DNA from: Sclerodactyla briareus
Lineage: Eukaryota; Echinodermata; Holothuroidea; Dendrochirotida; Sclerodactylidae
Direction of reading: 5' to 3'
Length of the DNA stretch: 64,000 nucleotides
Assembly (NCBI GenBank): GCA_026419785.1
Contig: JAODTK010003054.1
Span: 62,001 to 126,000 of the forward strand
The position numbers and the translations under genes were made by a program. Shown here in pieces: positions 24,480 to 37,009 of this stretch. Under the pieces are notes generated by a model, which searched no databases, was not told the origin of the DNA, and worked only from the letters and a program-made list of their open reading frames with translations. How positions within the stretch are numbered: position 1 is the stretch's first letter; every line of letters begins with the position of its first letter.

Positions 24480-25619
24480 CAGTGGCGTAGCTACGGGGGA
24501 GCGTGGGGGCGCACGTCTCCCCCCCCCCCTATGAAAAGTGCCGCGCCCCAGCCCCCCCCCCCCCCAGTGGAATATGGCTGAAAACATTTATACATAGGCT
24601 AGCTTGGCTTGGTGCAGCAACGACCAGGTTTAACTTAAGGTATAATAAATTTACATTTTGCCTCAAAATGTGCACTTTTCGCGCGTGCGCGCGCAAGAGT
24701 ACTGATGTCGTGACCATATGGATAAGCGACAATTTTGGAAGGCCTATAGACCTCGCCAGAAAAAAAAAACTGCACTGTCCGGGCACTGCGGGTTTGGTGA
24801 GTGTCTGTACGTGACCAAATTGTCATATGAAACTTTCCCCATTCTATGTGATCGCCGACCCCCAAAGAAAAATTTACCTCGAAAAAAAAAAAATCGCGCG
24901 GTGGGTGCTACGTTGACACATTCGTCGGCAGATATTTCTTTATAAACTTTCCAAGTTGGGTAGTCTCAAATTGAAAGTAACATCGTGACCCCCATCTGCA
25001 GTGCCACCGTGACCGCCCCCCCTGAGTATGCAGTGGAGTCAAAGGAAAAGTCAGAGTTTTCGTCCACCAAACTGCTAAAAACGGCACATCCAGATGGTTC
25101 AACTAAGCTCCGACAAGTGTAATTTCTGATGGATCTAGGGGTATTGAAAGTTGAAATTTTCTCTCCAACCGAGAACTCGCCCATCACCTTTCAAAACGGA
25201 TTGACGCTCCCTGTTTACATTCTAGCCCATTCTAGCCTGGTACAACAAATACCAGCCATTGGGAAACTTTTCACACAACCTTGGAGAATTTTCACTCCAA
25301 ATGGGAAAATATTTTTCCCAAATTGGGTCTAAGTATCTGCCCAGTATAATGAGTCAGATAATCAGTCAGGTGGCAGAAGAAATTACCAAGTTAGGGCAAA
25401 CCCATTATCCTAGTCATCCGGGGGGAACCGCTATTCAAAGTTGAGTTGAGGGAAGGCGGGGGGGGGGGAAGCACCGGCGAGCCGAGGATTTTTTTTTTTT
25501 CAAGAAAAATATTGTAAAAAAAAAAAAAAACTTGCCGGCTTGAGACGTCAAGTTAAGCTTGAAATGGCCGCGGAGTACAAAATGGGGTTCGTAAAACCCA
25601 AAATTTCCTGGTATGCTCC

Positions 25620-25639
25620 GCGCCAACCGATGGTGGCGC
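25620..25639. repeat. Hairpin-core repeat copy (GCGCCAACCGATGGTGGCGC)
   Basis: Part of a dispersed family with the core GCGCCAACC..TGGTGGCGC followed by TCCGC, preceded by an AAAATTT(C/T)C block. The outer six bases on each side are exact complements. Confidence 0.75.
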
Positions 25640-26493
25640 TCCGCGTAGATGCTAATTTGGTGCCCCTCAATCAAATGTCTGTGCCCCCCCCCTTGTGCCC
25701 AGAATGAAAAGTCTGGTGACGCCAATGCCCAAGGATCTTCAGATTATTGAGCGACATGGACAAATGACTGGCGCAGCATGACCGTGACATGCATAGTATA
25801 TGGTATGTATATGAACTTGTCATTCATTCCGATACCGAGCATTGAGGCAGACATGAATATTGGTTGGATTTTTCCAATTGTTTTTGCTCTGAGCCACGTC
25901 CAGACTCTAGAGAGCAATATTTTCTCAGACACCCTCTCTAGAACATCCTGGGTACATGTAATTTAGAACACTCAGGAAGTGCCGTTTCCGGCCATCTGGA
26001 GGGTTTGCGAAACGAAAATTTTCCTCGTAAGCTGGGCGCCAATTCGTGGGATGGACCATATTTTCCCATGCAAACGAATATAGGAGAAAATCGTGCAGGG
26101 ATGAAGCGAAATAGAAAGGATTACCCAAAACATTACCAAATAGTGCCCAAATTTTTGATGAATGCCCCCGAAATGTTGGAAAAAAATTGCGCGTTCTGCG
26201 CAAATTTTTTATGAATGCCTCCAAAATTTTGGACAAAATTGCGCGCTCGCGCGCAAGCTAGTTTGTGATCAGTAGGCTTTAGTGTACATGACTTGCAAAA
26301 CCAAAATTTAGGCAACTGTTGAGATTTGGGAAATTGTATTCTCATTAACTGACAAGCCCGCCTTTTGATGTCAAACGCCTCTACAAAAAGGTTGGCTATG
26401 CACGGATGTGAAACCCTTAAAATAGGTCACTCAGGAAGTGCCATTTCCTGCCATCTAGGGGGCCTCATTTTCCAAAATTTCCTTGTACACTCC

Positions 26494-26513
26494 GCGCCAA
26501 CCAATGGTGGCGC
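26494..26513. repeat. Hairpin-core repeat copy (GCGCCAACCAATGGTGGCGC)
   Basis: Same core and flanking TCCGC as at 25620, preceded by CCAAAATTTCCTTG. GCGCCA and TGGCGC can pair, with CC/GG inside. Confidence 0.75.
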
Positions 26514-26669
26514 TCCGCTAAGACGTCACATGGCGCCCCCCAGAATTTTTTCAGCACCCCCAGCGCCCCCTATGGGGTAAATCCTGGCTACGCCACTGCA
26601 TCTAGCTATTATGACACACGGAATTAGGCTTGAGCAGAACTAAACTGTAACCCAAGTTCACACATAAAG

Positions 26670-26971
26670 CAGTGTTCAAAACCTTTTCATCCATTCCCCC
26701 TGGCCTCTGCATTAACTAGCTGTCCCCCCACTGTAGTCGCAAAACTGATACCATCAACAGGAATACCAGACTGTATGCAAAAATATGACAGTACAATCTG
26801 CCGCACAAAAACACCCCGCCCTCCCCCATTGGATTCATGAACAGAAGTGTGCACATCTTGAATGTCTTGAAAAAACTTTTAAACTGGACGGATACAATCG
26901 CCCCCCCTTCCTAAATATTGAAATCCCCCCCCCCCCCCAGGGGGAATTTTCCTCCTGGTTGGGAACCAATG
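26670..26971. mobile_element. hAT-like MITE of about 300 bp
   Basis: Begins CAGTGTTCAAAACCTTTT and ends GGTTGGGAACCAATG. These resemble the CAGTGGTTCCCAACCTTTTT / GGGAACCACTG termini of common hAT-type MITEs, though both are degraded. C-rich runs inside; no open frame of note; no clear target duplication. Confidence 0.45.
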
Positions 26972-27299
26972 CCCTAGAGGTCAGTGTTCATAACACGCGA
27001 GCAATTTAACGCGGACATGCTTGCACCTGTGTAGTATTTAAACGCGGTTCACAATTGCTGGTAAAACAGTTAAGTTTATTCAGCTGTAGCCGGGAAGCAA
27101 GGTTTGAATAATTGACCGGTTCCCACCACAAACCGAGAAAAAGAGAACATATAAATACTGCCGTTGAGCAAAGCTGTGAATGTGAATGTTCTAGAAAAAA
27201 AAAATGAAGTGCTATTCCATCATCACTTTCAAAACGAATCCATTCCCCAATGCTGAAAAATTTAACACAAAATTCATAATTATTAGCAATTGAAACATT

Positions 27300-29500
27300 G
27301 CGCTGGAAGATCACTGGATTCAGGGACGTCGCGAGCGGGGGGTTGGGGTGTCTCACCCCCAAAGGAATGGTCAGAGCGACCTTGCAGTTGGAATTTTCGA
27401 ATATCCAGTTGGAATTTCTGACAGATCGTCAGATGATAATTTACGACTGAGGTCCGAGGCCCAGTCAACTTTGTGAGTTTTCCAACTCAACCAAAAGAAT
27501 ATTTCTTATTCATGTAAAAACGGTGAAATACAATTACAACAAAGAATTGCGATATAAGTTTTTTTATCGATATCCAGATAAAGTGCAAAAATGTTTGCTT
27601 CTTCCTCCATTAAATAAAAACGACTGCGGTGATTGGCTGTCGGTACTGTATGACAATCAATTGTGTTTATGTTATGATTAGAGATTACAAAAGGCCATGT
27701 TTGAAGCTCGGTATATGCAGCCCAAAATGCCTGGGAGAGTTCATTTACGGCCATCTCGGGGCTGCGCAACCGAAAATTTATGGGCGCTCGCTCCAACCAA
27801 TGATGGCGCTCCCTTAGATGTTTCGCGCGCCTACTAAGATGTCTCTGCCTCCCTTGTTCCCCCAGCCATGAAAGTATGGCTGACTTGCCCAATTTATGAT
27901 AGAATGCCCTCTAAACTGGAATGGTCCCGTAATGACTATGTTTGCGGTCCGCTGTCAGAATGACAACACCAACCCAGTAAAAGTGCTACCTACTGCCCAT
28001 GGAGCTAGGTGAAATTTTGCAGAAAAAACACCCCTGAGTAGCAAGTCGCATCGAAGAACGGAAATGCAAAATTATCAGGAACGAAAGTGCATGTTTAGGA
28101 GTTGGTCATAATGCATCAAATGCACCTAAGGCCACCTGAAATCCAATTCTCTAGAGTGGGAGAGGGGATCGGCGGTCCTCTGAAAAGTGAGATCTAAATT
28201 TACTAAATCTTATTTGCGGCCCTCGATTCGATTTGGCAGAGAAAAACAATCCGCATCTAGGGCTGTGAAAAATTCGAAATTATTTCTGAAATAGTGAGTG
28301 GTTACTCAAGTTTCGGCACGCTGCAGTGCTGTGTGTCAGTCGTTGGCTTGCGGCGCCCAGCCGCCACTACCCCCCCCAACTTCCCAAATAGGAAGCGCTA
28401 CTAGGCCAGCGAATGCACTATAAATGATCGTTAGAGCACTTGGTAGAGTAATTATATGCGTTGTGTTACTTGTGGTACTTACTCCACTTTGATGTCCGAG
28501 TCGCCATCCTTCCATTAGTGGATAGAGGTGTCCCCGTTCCACCCCCGAAAACGTTTTCAGATGAGGTGGGCCTCAATCGACTCAATTCACTGAACTCCAT
28601 ATCTGGTCTCGGTCTCGATTGATCCATTTTCCCAAAATTTAAAACCCTCCTCTTCAATAAAACAGGGAACCCCCCCATAATGACAAAAAAGATTCACGCC
28701 AAAATGCACCTTTCAGTATAGGGGATGGGTGAGTTGGAAAAATATTCTAGGCCGTTGGATTTTTTAAATTCTCCCCCCCCCCCCAATCATATGACAATAG
28801 CTACGTCCCCTTCTGGCCTTGCAACTCTCTTAATGAAACATTACAACCATAAAAGTTCACGGATTGGTTTTCGATTGCAAATTTTGGAGCTCGGAAAGTG
28901 TGGTTCCTGCGAGTTGGGATGGTAATGTTCTTTTGTGCAGAAAAAGACAAAACAACACCACCTTCAACACTACGCGCCGATCATGATGGAGTTTTCACTG
29001 AATACAAACGATTGATTTAGGAACCGTTCACTGTTTCTTGTTTCTTTGGCCCTCGGTTTTCCAACGTCGTTGGCAAATGCAGAGCACGACAATATGACCA
29101 TCATTCACTTGCTTTTCCTGTAAAAAAAATCGACAACTCTGTAACATCTCTAGGAATCTTTCGTCGTAAGAAAAAATGATATCCATGGATCAATAACTAT
29201 AGTAGCGCCTTTCGACTTTCGTACACTACAAACTCCCATACGTAAACCAACGTTTGGGAATTGAACACCGCATTATTTCGCGCCAACACTATTGAAATAC
29301 ACCTCAGCTTTGCCCACTTATTCAAACAATTTAAACACTAATCGAACATAATGAATTTGATAGTGAACCAATAAACATCCACGCAAGTACCGACATCATG
29401 TTTAGGAAATGACGAAACACTTTTTCAGAACACTCGGTCCTCCCAGCTGCTGCGCACTGCTCCAGGAAGGATGTTCTGATTGGCTGGTGATGTTGTATTG
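27300..29500. other. Stretch without a recognised gene; degraded hairpin-core repeat at 27690-27875
   Basis: The segment ending CCGAAAATTTATGGGCGCTC..CCAACCAATGATGGCGCTCC is a degraded member of the hairpin-core family. The rest shows no domain or splice structure. Confidence 0.35.
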
Positions 29501-29514
29501 TAGCTATGATATCC

Positions 29515-29605
29515 TTTGTTAGGTGGGGGATTAGGATCAGAGATTAGGGTTAGTTCAGCCAACCACAAGAATCATTCCGACACAGTGCACATAAGCCAAA
29601 TTCTT
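29515..29605. repeat. Dispersed repeat, copy 2 (partner at 12127-12215)
   Basis: Collinear with 12127-12215, sharing GGGGATTAGGATCAGAGATTAGGG-like and AGCCAACCACAAGAATC blocks. No terminal motifs seen. Confidence 0.55.
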
Positions 29606-32600
29606 CCAATGAGACTTTCAACGGACAGCACCATTAATGAATTTATCACGTAAGTACGTCTTTAATTGTATCCGACTTCAGACAGAGCGAAATGGCAAGC
29701 TGGGCATGGATGAATTTTCGACCTCTGGGGAGACCTAGTCAAATGGAGGGTAAGTCGATTATAATGTGGGAGAAAGGAATTTCGGAGATTTTCTCCTCGC
29801 TTGTCACTCAAAACGCAGGCCAGGTTTGTTTCATTTCCCGTTTCCTTACGACTTGATCCTATCCATATAGAGAAGTATTAAATTAGTGGCTAGCCTTCCT
29901 GAAGATTCGTCCTGTCTAAGAGTGTGAAACGTTAAAAAAAACAGTCTGATTTATTTTCCAAGGAATTGTGGGCGAATTCTTTAGGTATCTGGGTTATTCT
30001 CTCTTTTGAGATATTGTGGCTTCAGGGTCTTCATGAGGATTTCGTCCTTTCCGAATCCCTTTTTAATACAAACTAAACTAAAAATTTCATTAAAATATGA
30101 ACTATCGCTGGAAGGCACGAAATGATATTAATGAAAATTCCTGGTGAACATTTTATTTTGCAAACATATACCATATTCAAACATTTAATAATAGGATAAC
30201 GAATAATTTTCGAATGCCACGTGAATGTAAAGGCGTTATATAGGGCCATCTTTTGCTGACGTCACGAGGAAAAGAAGAATCGGCTAGTATCAGTGCACTT
30301 CTATATAGCTTACAGTATTTCGTCATTATGATCAAACAACACAATCATAGGACCGGGACGGGGTTTCGTGAGACGTCAAAGGATTTTTTTTTTGGCTTTG
30401 TCGCTCCTATTTAGACACGGTATATTTGTCATGTATCACCAATACTTTATAAACAACAATTTATCGTATGACGATGTTCGTCGTGCCGTCATACAAACGG
30501 ACAACGTTTTTTTTCGCGAAACTAGCTGTTGTGGAGAAAATATGACTCTTTAACAATAATTATCAATGTATGGGGTGCCTGTAAATATATTATAAAACTC
30601 GCATTAACTGATTGTCTATAGCCCATCTTCATGATTGGACACCGTCCTTTTGTTTCCTCTGGGAACATCAATAAATGCGTACTGAATATTGGCAGGGGTT
30701 GTTCAAGAGAGTTCACTTAAACTGCATGGATTCACAAATCTGATTAGCCTATAAATCATGTTTGTCAGTTTCCCAAGAGAGGGAGAATTGACGTATCAAA
30801 TCCCTGTATCCCTCCATTAGGTGATATCGTGACGTAAAACCCAAACATCACGATTTGGCAGTTGAGATGGTCCTGTGTAAAATGCCAAAAAGAACCCAAT
30901 GAGGGTTGTTGTCATCACAGAACGTATTCAGACAATTGTGCTGATCATCGTTCGTTCGCACGTTCGTGAACTCTACAATGCAATAGAGCTTCGGTAAGCA
31001 AACAAACGCAAAATATTGGAACGACAATTCACTGATGAATAGTTTCTCATAATTTCATTAGATTATTCGATCGCTAACATGTATATAGAGCAAGTAGGAA
31101 AGCTCCACCCGGATTTGAACTGCCGACCTCTTGTTTTAAGTGCAAGGCAACTCCCCACCAATTGAGTCTGAAGCCCACTGGTGGTGCGAAACCCAAGGAA
31201 CATGGTTTTCGTGTGAGGCATGTGTGTAAGTGTGCGCGCAATTGTGTGTGGTGTGTGTGAACTACTCGACAATACGTCATCTAGGATAATTCACACAATA
31301 AGATTCCATCGTCGTGAACGTCATAACAACTGCAGTGTCTTTTTCTGTTGCTCAGCTTGCCCAGACGATGTCAACTCTCAAATGTTATAAGTTGTTGCAG
31401 TACAGATAGCGAATACGCACGATAGCCCGGTATACATAACAATTATTCGGAGCTATTTTCGAACATATCCGGGTCATATGTTAAAAATGGACGAATTAAC
31501 CCGGAAGTCTCGAACAATAAATTATCCAAGAATAGAGCGGATTGGTTCATTTTTCGTAGAGTTGCTGACAAGTATTGGATTAATATTGCAGCAGTGAAAA
31601 ATACAAACAATCGGATGGCTCTGCCTATTCCCAATTTTGTCATACACACTCATAACTGTTGCCCTGTGGGCCATGTTCAGAATAAGTATTCGATGTGTTG
31701 ATTGGTCGCTCAAAATTCTCATAACTTTCTATCAATTAGGGATATAGCCTCAGCAACTCTTTAACTGACGTTCCCACAGGAAACGGAACAATAAAGACAT
31801 TCGCGCTTGACAACCTACAACATGTTGTAGGTCATTATAATCACAACATTTTCTTGCTTGTCCCTGGAAAACCAGTATGGGGCCTTTCACACGGTATGTT
31901 CTTGTCAAACAGTGGCGTGCCAGAGGGAGGTGCCTTTGGAAGAATACTGAGAGGTTAAATCATGAAAAAGGAAGAAGAAAAAAACAGGAAATGAGTGGTT
32001 GGGGTAGAGTAGAATGATATAGCAACGAAAATAAGTAGAATTGAAAGACCTGTTTGATGATTCCCTCCCCCTTGTATCTTAGCTTTGGCAGTTTGGCGAC
32101 GTGCTGTCGAACCTTTGAATGTGTTGAAACTCAGGATTTTTTTTTTTACAGCAAAGCAAACTCACATGACTATGCAGCTGGCATTTTGTTTGTAAAAGTT
32201 GTTATTACTCAAAATACAAAATATATTGGTTGTATCAGAGAGTACATAACGGTTGATTCTTTAATTGGCTTGGATGATGTAACATTTCCTAACCCTACCA
32301 CGTCACTCCTTGGTCTTCTAAAAGCGTTGAACTACTCGACATACGTCCTTCTATTAGTGTACTTCAACACAATATAATTCCCATCTCGTCGTATTTACAC
32401 TGGTCAGCAATACAAAATCGTTTGCATTACAAAATACTTATTCTACCTACAAACTTTTCATGACTAGCCCTGTTTTTTTTTTCTTTTTTGACATGGTTAA
32501 CTGAGTGTTTTTCTCCCAAACTTAAACCTCAAATCTGCAGCAAATTTGAACTTATCCTTCCGGCGTGTCGTAACAAAATGCTATGGTGATAGGGGTTTTA

Positions 32601-32740
32601 GTACAGTGGGCTGCTAGGGTTGTGAATTCTCCTCCACAGCACATCTCTCCCCTAACAAACCTACGCGTGTTAAAGAGTAACTCAAAAAGTAATTTATAGA
32701 ATATTGCCTGATTAATTCATATTTTTAATTCTTATCTTAT
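29606..32740. other. Stretch without a recognised gene
   Basis: Apart from the tRNA-like sequence at 31094-31178 and an isolated CAGTGGCGTGCC hAT-like terminus at 31909 with no visible partner, nothing with coding or RNA potential was recognised. Confidence 0.35.
31094..31178 (-). repeat. tRNA-like sequence (SINE head)
   Basis: On the minus strand an A-box-like GACTCAATTGGTGGGGAG is followed by a CTTAAAA loop and a B box AGTTCAAATCC (about 31121-31111). Acceptor-stem pairing is weak and the anticodon stem is imperfect, so it is probably a tRNA-derived SINE or dead tRNA. It is followed on that strand by GGTGGAGCTTTCC. Confidence 0.5.
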
Positions 32741-32744
32741 TCTT

Positions 32745-32832
32745 GATTATTATTATATTATTATTATTATTATTTATTATTATTTATTATTATTAATTAT
32801 TATTATTATTATTATTTTATTATTCATTATTA
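32745..32832. repeat. (TTA)n microsatellite
   Basis: TTA/TAT trinucleotides with several one-base interruptions. Confidence 0.9.
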
Positions 32833-33295
32833 AGGAGAGTCAATGGGTATGCAGAAAACTATGTATATAAGCACAACTCTATATCATGTATTACACTTCT
32901 CAAAGACGGCCCATTCTCTCATTGGGAAATTGCTGGACAGGGATCCAGATTTCAATGACTGTGTACAGCGGCTTTAAGCACTCACGAAGTGTATTTTTTA
33001 CTCTAAATTTTATCGTCCGCGGGGGAAATGTCAAATCGAGGAGGCCCCTCCCGCACACCTCTGACTAGAATGTCTGGGTGCATGCCGAATCCAACCCACA
33101 CTGTCTTGGTCATTAAGGTTTTTTGAGATGGAACCGCGGGTAATACGTGCCATAACACTCCGATACTGTGACCGCGACCGAACTATCAGCTTTGACTCGT
33201 TCATTTCTTGCGCAGTTAAATACAAATTCTTGTATAGTAAGTGGAATTTTTAAAGCTAATATATGATTATGCAAACACACAGACGATATTATTTC

Positions 33296-33363
33296 TATGT
33301 ATGTATGTATGTATGTATGTATGTATGTATGTATGTATGTATGTATGTATGTATGTATGTGTG
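33296..33363. repeat. (ATGT)n microsatellite
   Basis: About 17 uninterrupted TATG units. Confidence 0.95.
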
Positions 33364-33814
33364 TTGGTGTATGGAAGGAGACGGTCATCATTGATCGCCG
33401 ATCAGGGCAGGTTACAAAGGGGTCCTCGTCACCGGATTTACTGTTAATATTCTCCTGAACCAGAGATTTTAATTGACAGATTACGCTGCTAATTATCTGA
33501 GGGTATTGAAGGTCGGGTATTCTTATAATTATACAGATTGTCTAGGCTTAAGTACCGTGGGATGGCTGGTATTCGCATGAGCAGACCAATACATAGTTTT
33601 CGAACTGCCAGCAAAGCAGGGGTTAACTTTTCAAAAAGGACGTCTGCACACCTTGAAGTGAATCCCTTCTTGGACCTAAGAACTTAGAGGTTGAAGATTT
33701 CCATTGGGCGTATGTGGCCTACTTACCGTATATAGGTTAGGCCAAGATTGATTAGGCGAGATTCGACGGTGTCCTTCCACACCCAAAACTGGAGCCTCCA
33801 CATTTCCTACAAAG

Positions 33815-34496
33815 GATTTACTCGATCAGCGAAGCATCTTCGGGTGGGAAGCATAGCGCGAGGCGTTATAGGAAGGTAAGTAAGTAAGATTGATAAGTTT
33901 TGTAAGATGGGGGGTAGACGAAGATTACGGTGATTGAGTTCGAAGGTGTCTAGGCATTTGATGCAAGAATTTTTTGGATTATCGTGCTGATAACTATCAT
34001 CACCATAATGGTGAATTGGTCCTCTGCTTTCTTCCAGTTTCCTACTTTTCTACTCGTGTGTGGTACCGTTTTTGCACATTCCAGGCTGAATCCCCAGTGA
34101 TAGAAGTATAATAGATAACATCACCTTCCTTTAACAGGAAACTTCTTCGATCCATAAACGACGGGAACATGGCGTTACTTACTCTGGATGAGGTAAGAGC
34201 TTTGTAGGGTGTTGGTTGGTGTTACCCACAGCGAGGGTTTCGATCGTATAAAAAATACTGGTGTTATATAACGCTGATTACAGGCCCGGACTGAACGTGT
34301 GATGGTCACTATATTTTATTATAGCTTGTCGGATCAATTTACACTTGGCACAGTACGAGGAACCTCCCGGAACGTATATGTATATTATTCCCTGGATAAT
34401 TTGGAGCAAACATTTTCATTCATGGTTCAATCCTCAATGTTGAAACAGTTTTGGTGGACAAATTCATATTTGAGTTTTAATCTCATTAAGCGATAA
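33815..34496 (+). CDS. Speculative three-exon reading frame, product unknown
   Basis: Three segments join with consistent phases: 33815-33875 (acceptor ACAAAG, donor AAG|GTAAGT), 34138-34192 (acceptor CCTTTAACAG, donor GAG|GTAAGA) and 34284-34496 (acceptor GATTACAG, ending TAA). The joined frame is open: FTRSAKHLRVGSIARGVIGR, then KLLRSINDGNMALLTLDE, then ARTERVMVTIFYYSLSDQ and about 50 further residues. I recognise no domain, and no start exon was found. Short frames plus GTAAG motifs can coincide by chance, so this needs transcript support. Confidence 0.2.
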
Positions 34497-35049
34497 GTGG
34501 ACAATCAAGTGAACAAGTGACATGAATAATAAGAAATATCAATTTAATGAAACAATCTCTGTTTACTGCGCATCTTCTGAGGCTAGCTTCCTCTCATGCA
34601 TCGACATTGCACACATCCGCAAGCCGGCTACTCGTGAGAGACAGACAAACAGCAGCTACTCAGAAATGGCACATGCAGTGGCTTATTCAAACGTGAATGG
34701 AATATCATTTTCAATTTGTTTGGAAGCTATCCATCATGTTTTCTGGAGCATTCGAGTAACTGTCTCAACTATCTGCATTCTGCACAAGGCATGCAAACTG
34801 AAGTAGTTCACCAGAGTATGGCCAGGCATGGAATTATCGTTGTTGAAGGTGAATAGAAGTGTTGATCATGTGTTATTCTATATTTTAATAGAAATACTAA
34901 TTTAGACAGCAAGGCTAGGAAAATCGACATTGCTTTACATTTGTATTGAAAAATTGTGAAAAAAAAATGTAAATAAATTTCAACAGTTAACATTATTGCA
35001 TAAAATTGTGCTCGCATCCACGTGTGGCTGCGAGGAATCATTCACAGCT

Positions 35050-36610
35050 GACAGCGTACGTACCATTGGATTAGTTTAATTTAATGAAAAAGGGTCAGGA
35101 GGAACAGAATTTGGAAAAGGAATGGAAGAGCCTGCAAAGCCACAAATCCCAAACGGAATGAAGCCTTGAGTTCGCCCACAGTTCTGAAAAATAAAATCAA
35201 GAAGTTCTGAACGCTTCACATGCAATCTTAGACAGAACAACATTTCAGGAAGGCTATTCCACTCCTAATAACTCTCTGCGAGATGAAATATTTCCCAATG
35301 TCCAATCTACAGCGTTTACCACGAAAGCTGAGGCAATGAACCCTATTGGTTGTTGGAAAACTCCAAGAAATATTAAAAGGAAACGCCATCTCGAATCCAT
35401 GGACATTTTAAAAACCTGGATCAAATCCACCTATAATGTGAAACTCGAGACAGTGAATCAATCTAGTAGCGCTCCGCTGAAAGTTTCAATAACATGCTTG
35501 TTTCCGATTTAAATAAGGATCCATACTTGAAACAGAAGAATACTCACAGCTGCTCACAGCTGCTCAAAACAGCCGACACAAATTTTATCAACGAAACGGA
35601 AAGTGTGTATAATCAAGCCAAGGATCCAATTACTTTTTTTCAAAGCTTCAGCACCATTGCTTAGAAAGTCGAAGAAAGATTAAACATAAAAATAAACACC
35701 AAGATCCTTTTTTGAATTCACCCGATGAATAGTTTGCCCATCTAACTTGAAGGAAGTGTTTAAGGCGATCGTGAAACCTACAAGCATGAAAGTTTTCAAT
35801 GACGTTGAATACGACGAAACGTTGTAGGAAAACTAGTAGGAATCACATAGGAAGTCAAGAGAGACGAGTGATCCTCAATATTCTCGTTATTGAAAGTGAC
35901 ACTCCAAATGTGTTGAATTACAATACGTTTTTCCAGCGTTGTGAAGAAGAAGAAGAAAAATACAGGCAGTCAAGTGATTTAATTAAACTAATTGGCTGTC
36001 AAAACTGGGCCAGTCACCTCCCGCAAGTCCACGATCAAATATCCAATTTCAAGGCGATTTTTTTTTTCGATTTTACCGCAAAAGAAGTTAATTATATAGT
36101 GATGTATTACGATTCCCAGATAATTTGTTGATAACATTGAAGAGCTTCCTGGAAGTCATGTTCCCATACCCGTAAATCCGATTGTTCAAGTACTCTGACT
36201 TAGCTTCTTGAACAAACTATGTACACTCATGTAAGGGCATCCCGATATTCTTCCAGATCGATTTGTGGCTGACTGTATATCCACTTATGTTCGAGTCCAC
36301 GTTTATTCCTCTTCTTTTCGAACAGTTCTTCAGTGAACCAAGGAATATAGGGTCGAACCACCACTGATTGTCTTCAACGGAGCGTGGTTTGTCCAGTAGA
36401 TCTGCTACTGTAGTTTGTAATTCGCTGTAGATTTTCCGAGGCATTATATCCAATGCGTCTTTGTGAACTGCTGCAAGTCCTGGGAAAATACGCGGAAAAT
36501 TGATCGATACTTTAAATTTGTCTGATTTGACTTCTTGGTAGTTAAAGTTGTACTGGGTGGTGATAAAGCAGAAAATTGAACCCTGTGGTCGAGAACATCT
36601 CAATAGAGCT
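35050..36610 (-). mobile_element. Non-LTR retrotransposon remnant, minus strand
   Basis: Read right to left. 36600-36210 holds the endonuclease-to-RT linker: VADLLDK, then in a shifted frame IPWFTEEL, the P W(Y/F)T.E. pattern, and a region equivalent to KLFNVINKLSGNRN near 36110. 35770-35690 holds QTIHRVNSKKDLGV, the S.KDLGV motif after the palm. 35620-35550 has WILGLIIHTFRFVDK. 35330-35240 has RCRLDIGKYFISQRVI and WNSLPE-like pieces, the usual C-terminal FFSQRV...WNSLP. Most of the RT palm between about 35830 and 36000 is missing or unrecognisable. Jockey/CR1-type; heavily decayed. Confidence 0.7.
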
Positions 36611-37009
36611 CGCTTAGGATCTTTAGGATCTCTATAGGATCGTTAATATTCCGGGATTTGTGAGTAGAGGCCTCGACCTTTGTGTTCTGATGCCGTAAGT
36701 AGGGTTGTTAATGAAAATATAGTGAGCGATCGTTGTATCCAATAACAGACTCAGAAAGACCGGAAACGTTCATGAATACTGCTGCAGTAACAGGGTGATT
36801 GGTAGAGTACGGCGGACAATATACGAGGACCGTTTTTGTTTCTTTTTTTTAGCTCAAACGCTATGCTGGTTGAACTAGTGTGAGCCCAATGTCATTCTAT
36901 CTATCGACCAGTCTGCGAACTTTTTTTTGGGCCACAAAATGTTTAGTGCTTCGATTAATCTCGACCAAAACTCAGTCCCAAGTTTATTGATGATGGGTCA
37001 TCGTTGACA

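Larger units (their letters stand above)
24480..26598. mobile_element. 2.1-kb element or composite bounded by CAGTGGCGTAGC termini
   Basis: The left end CAGTGGCGTAGC (24480) is the exact inverse of the right end GCTACGCCACTG (26587-26598), the type of terminus seen in hAT-like elements. The flanks CATTAG and CATCTAG nearly match and could be a target duplication. Inside are two copies of the hairpin-core repeat (25620 and 26494), a tandem pair of AATGCC(C/T)CC.AAAT.TTGGA.AAAATTGCGCG blocks (26158-26250), and no transposase frame. It may be several smaller elements side by side. Confidence 0.5.

Noticed and set aside
29895-29931. CTGAAGA...GAAACG pattern resembling a hammerhead ribozyme core of a Penelope-like element
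   Set aside because: The intervening bases do not form a convincing stem II and no stem I or III partner was found; chance or a decayed remnant.
31094-31178. Functional tRNA gene
   Set aside because: A and B boxes are present, but acceptor and anticodon stems do not pair well enough; kept only as a tRNA-like repeat.
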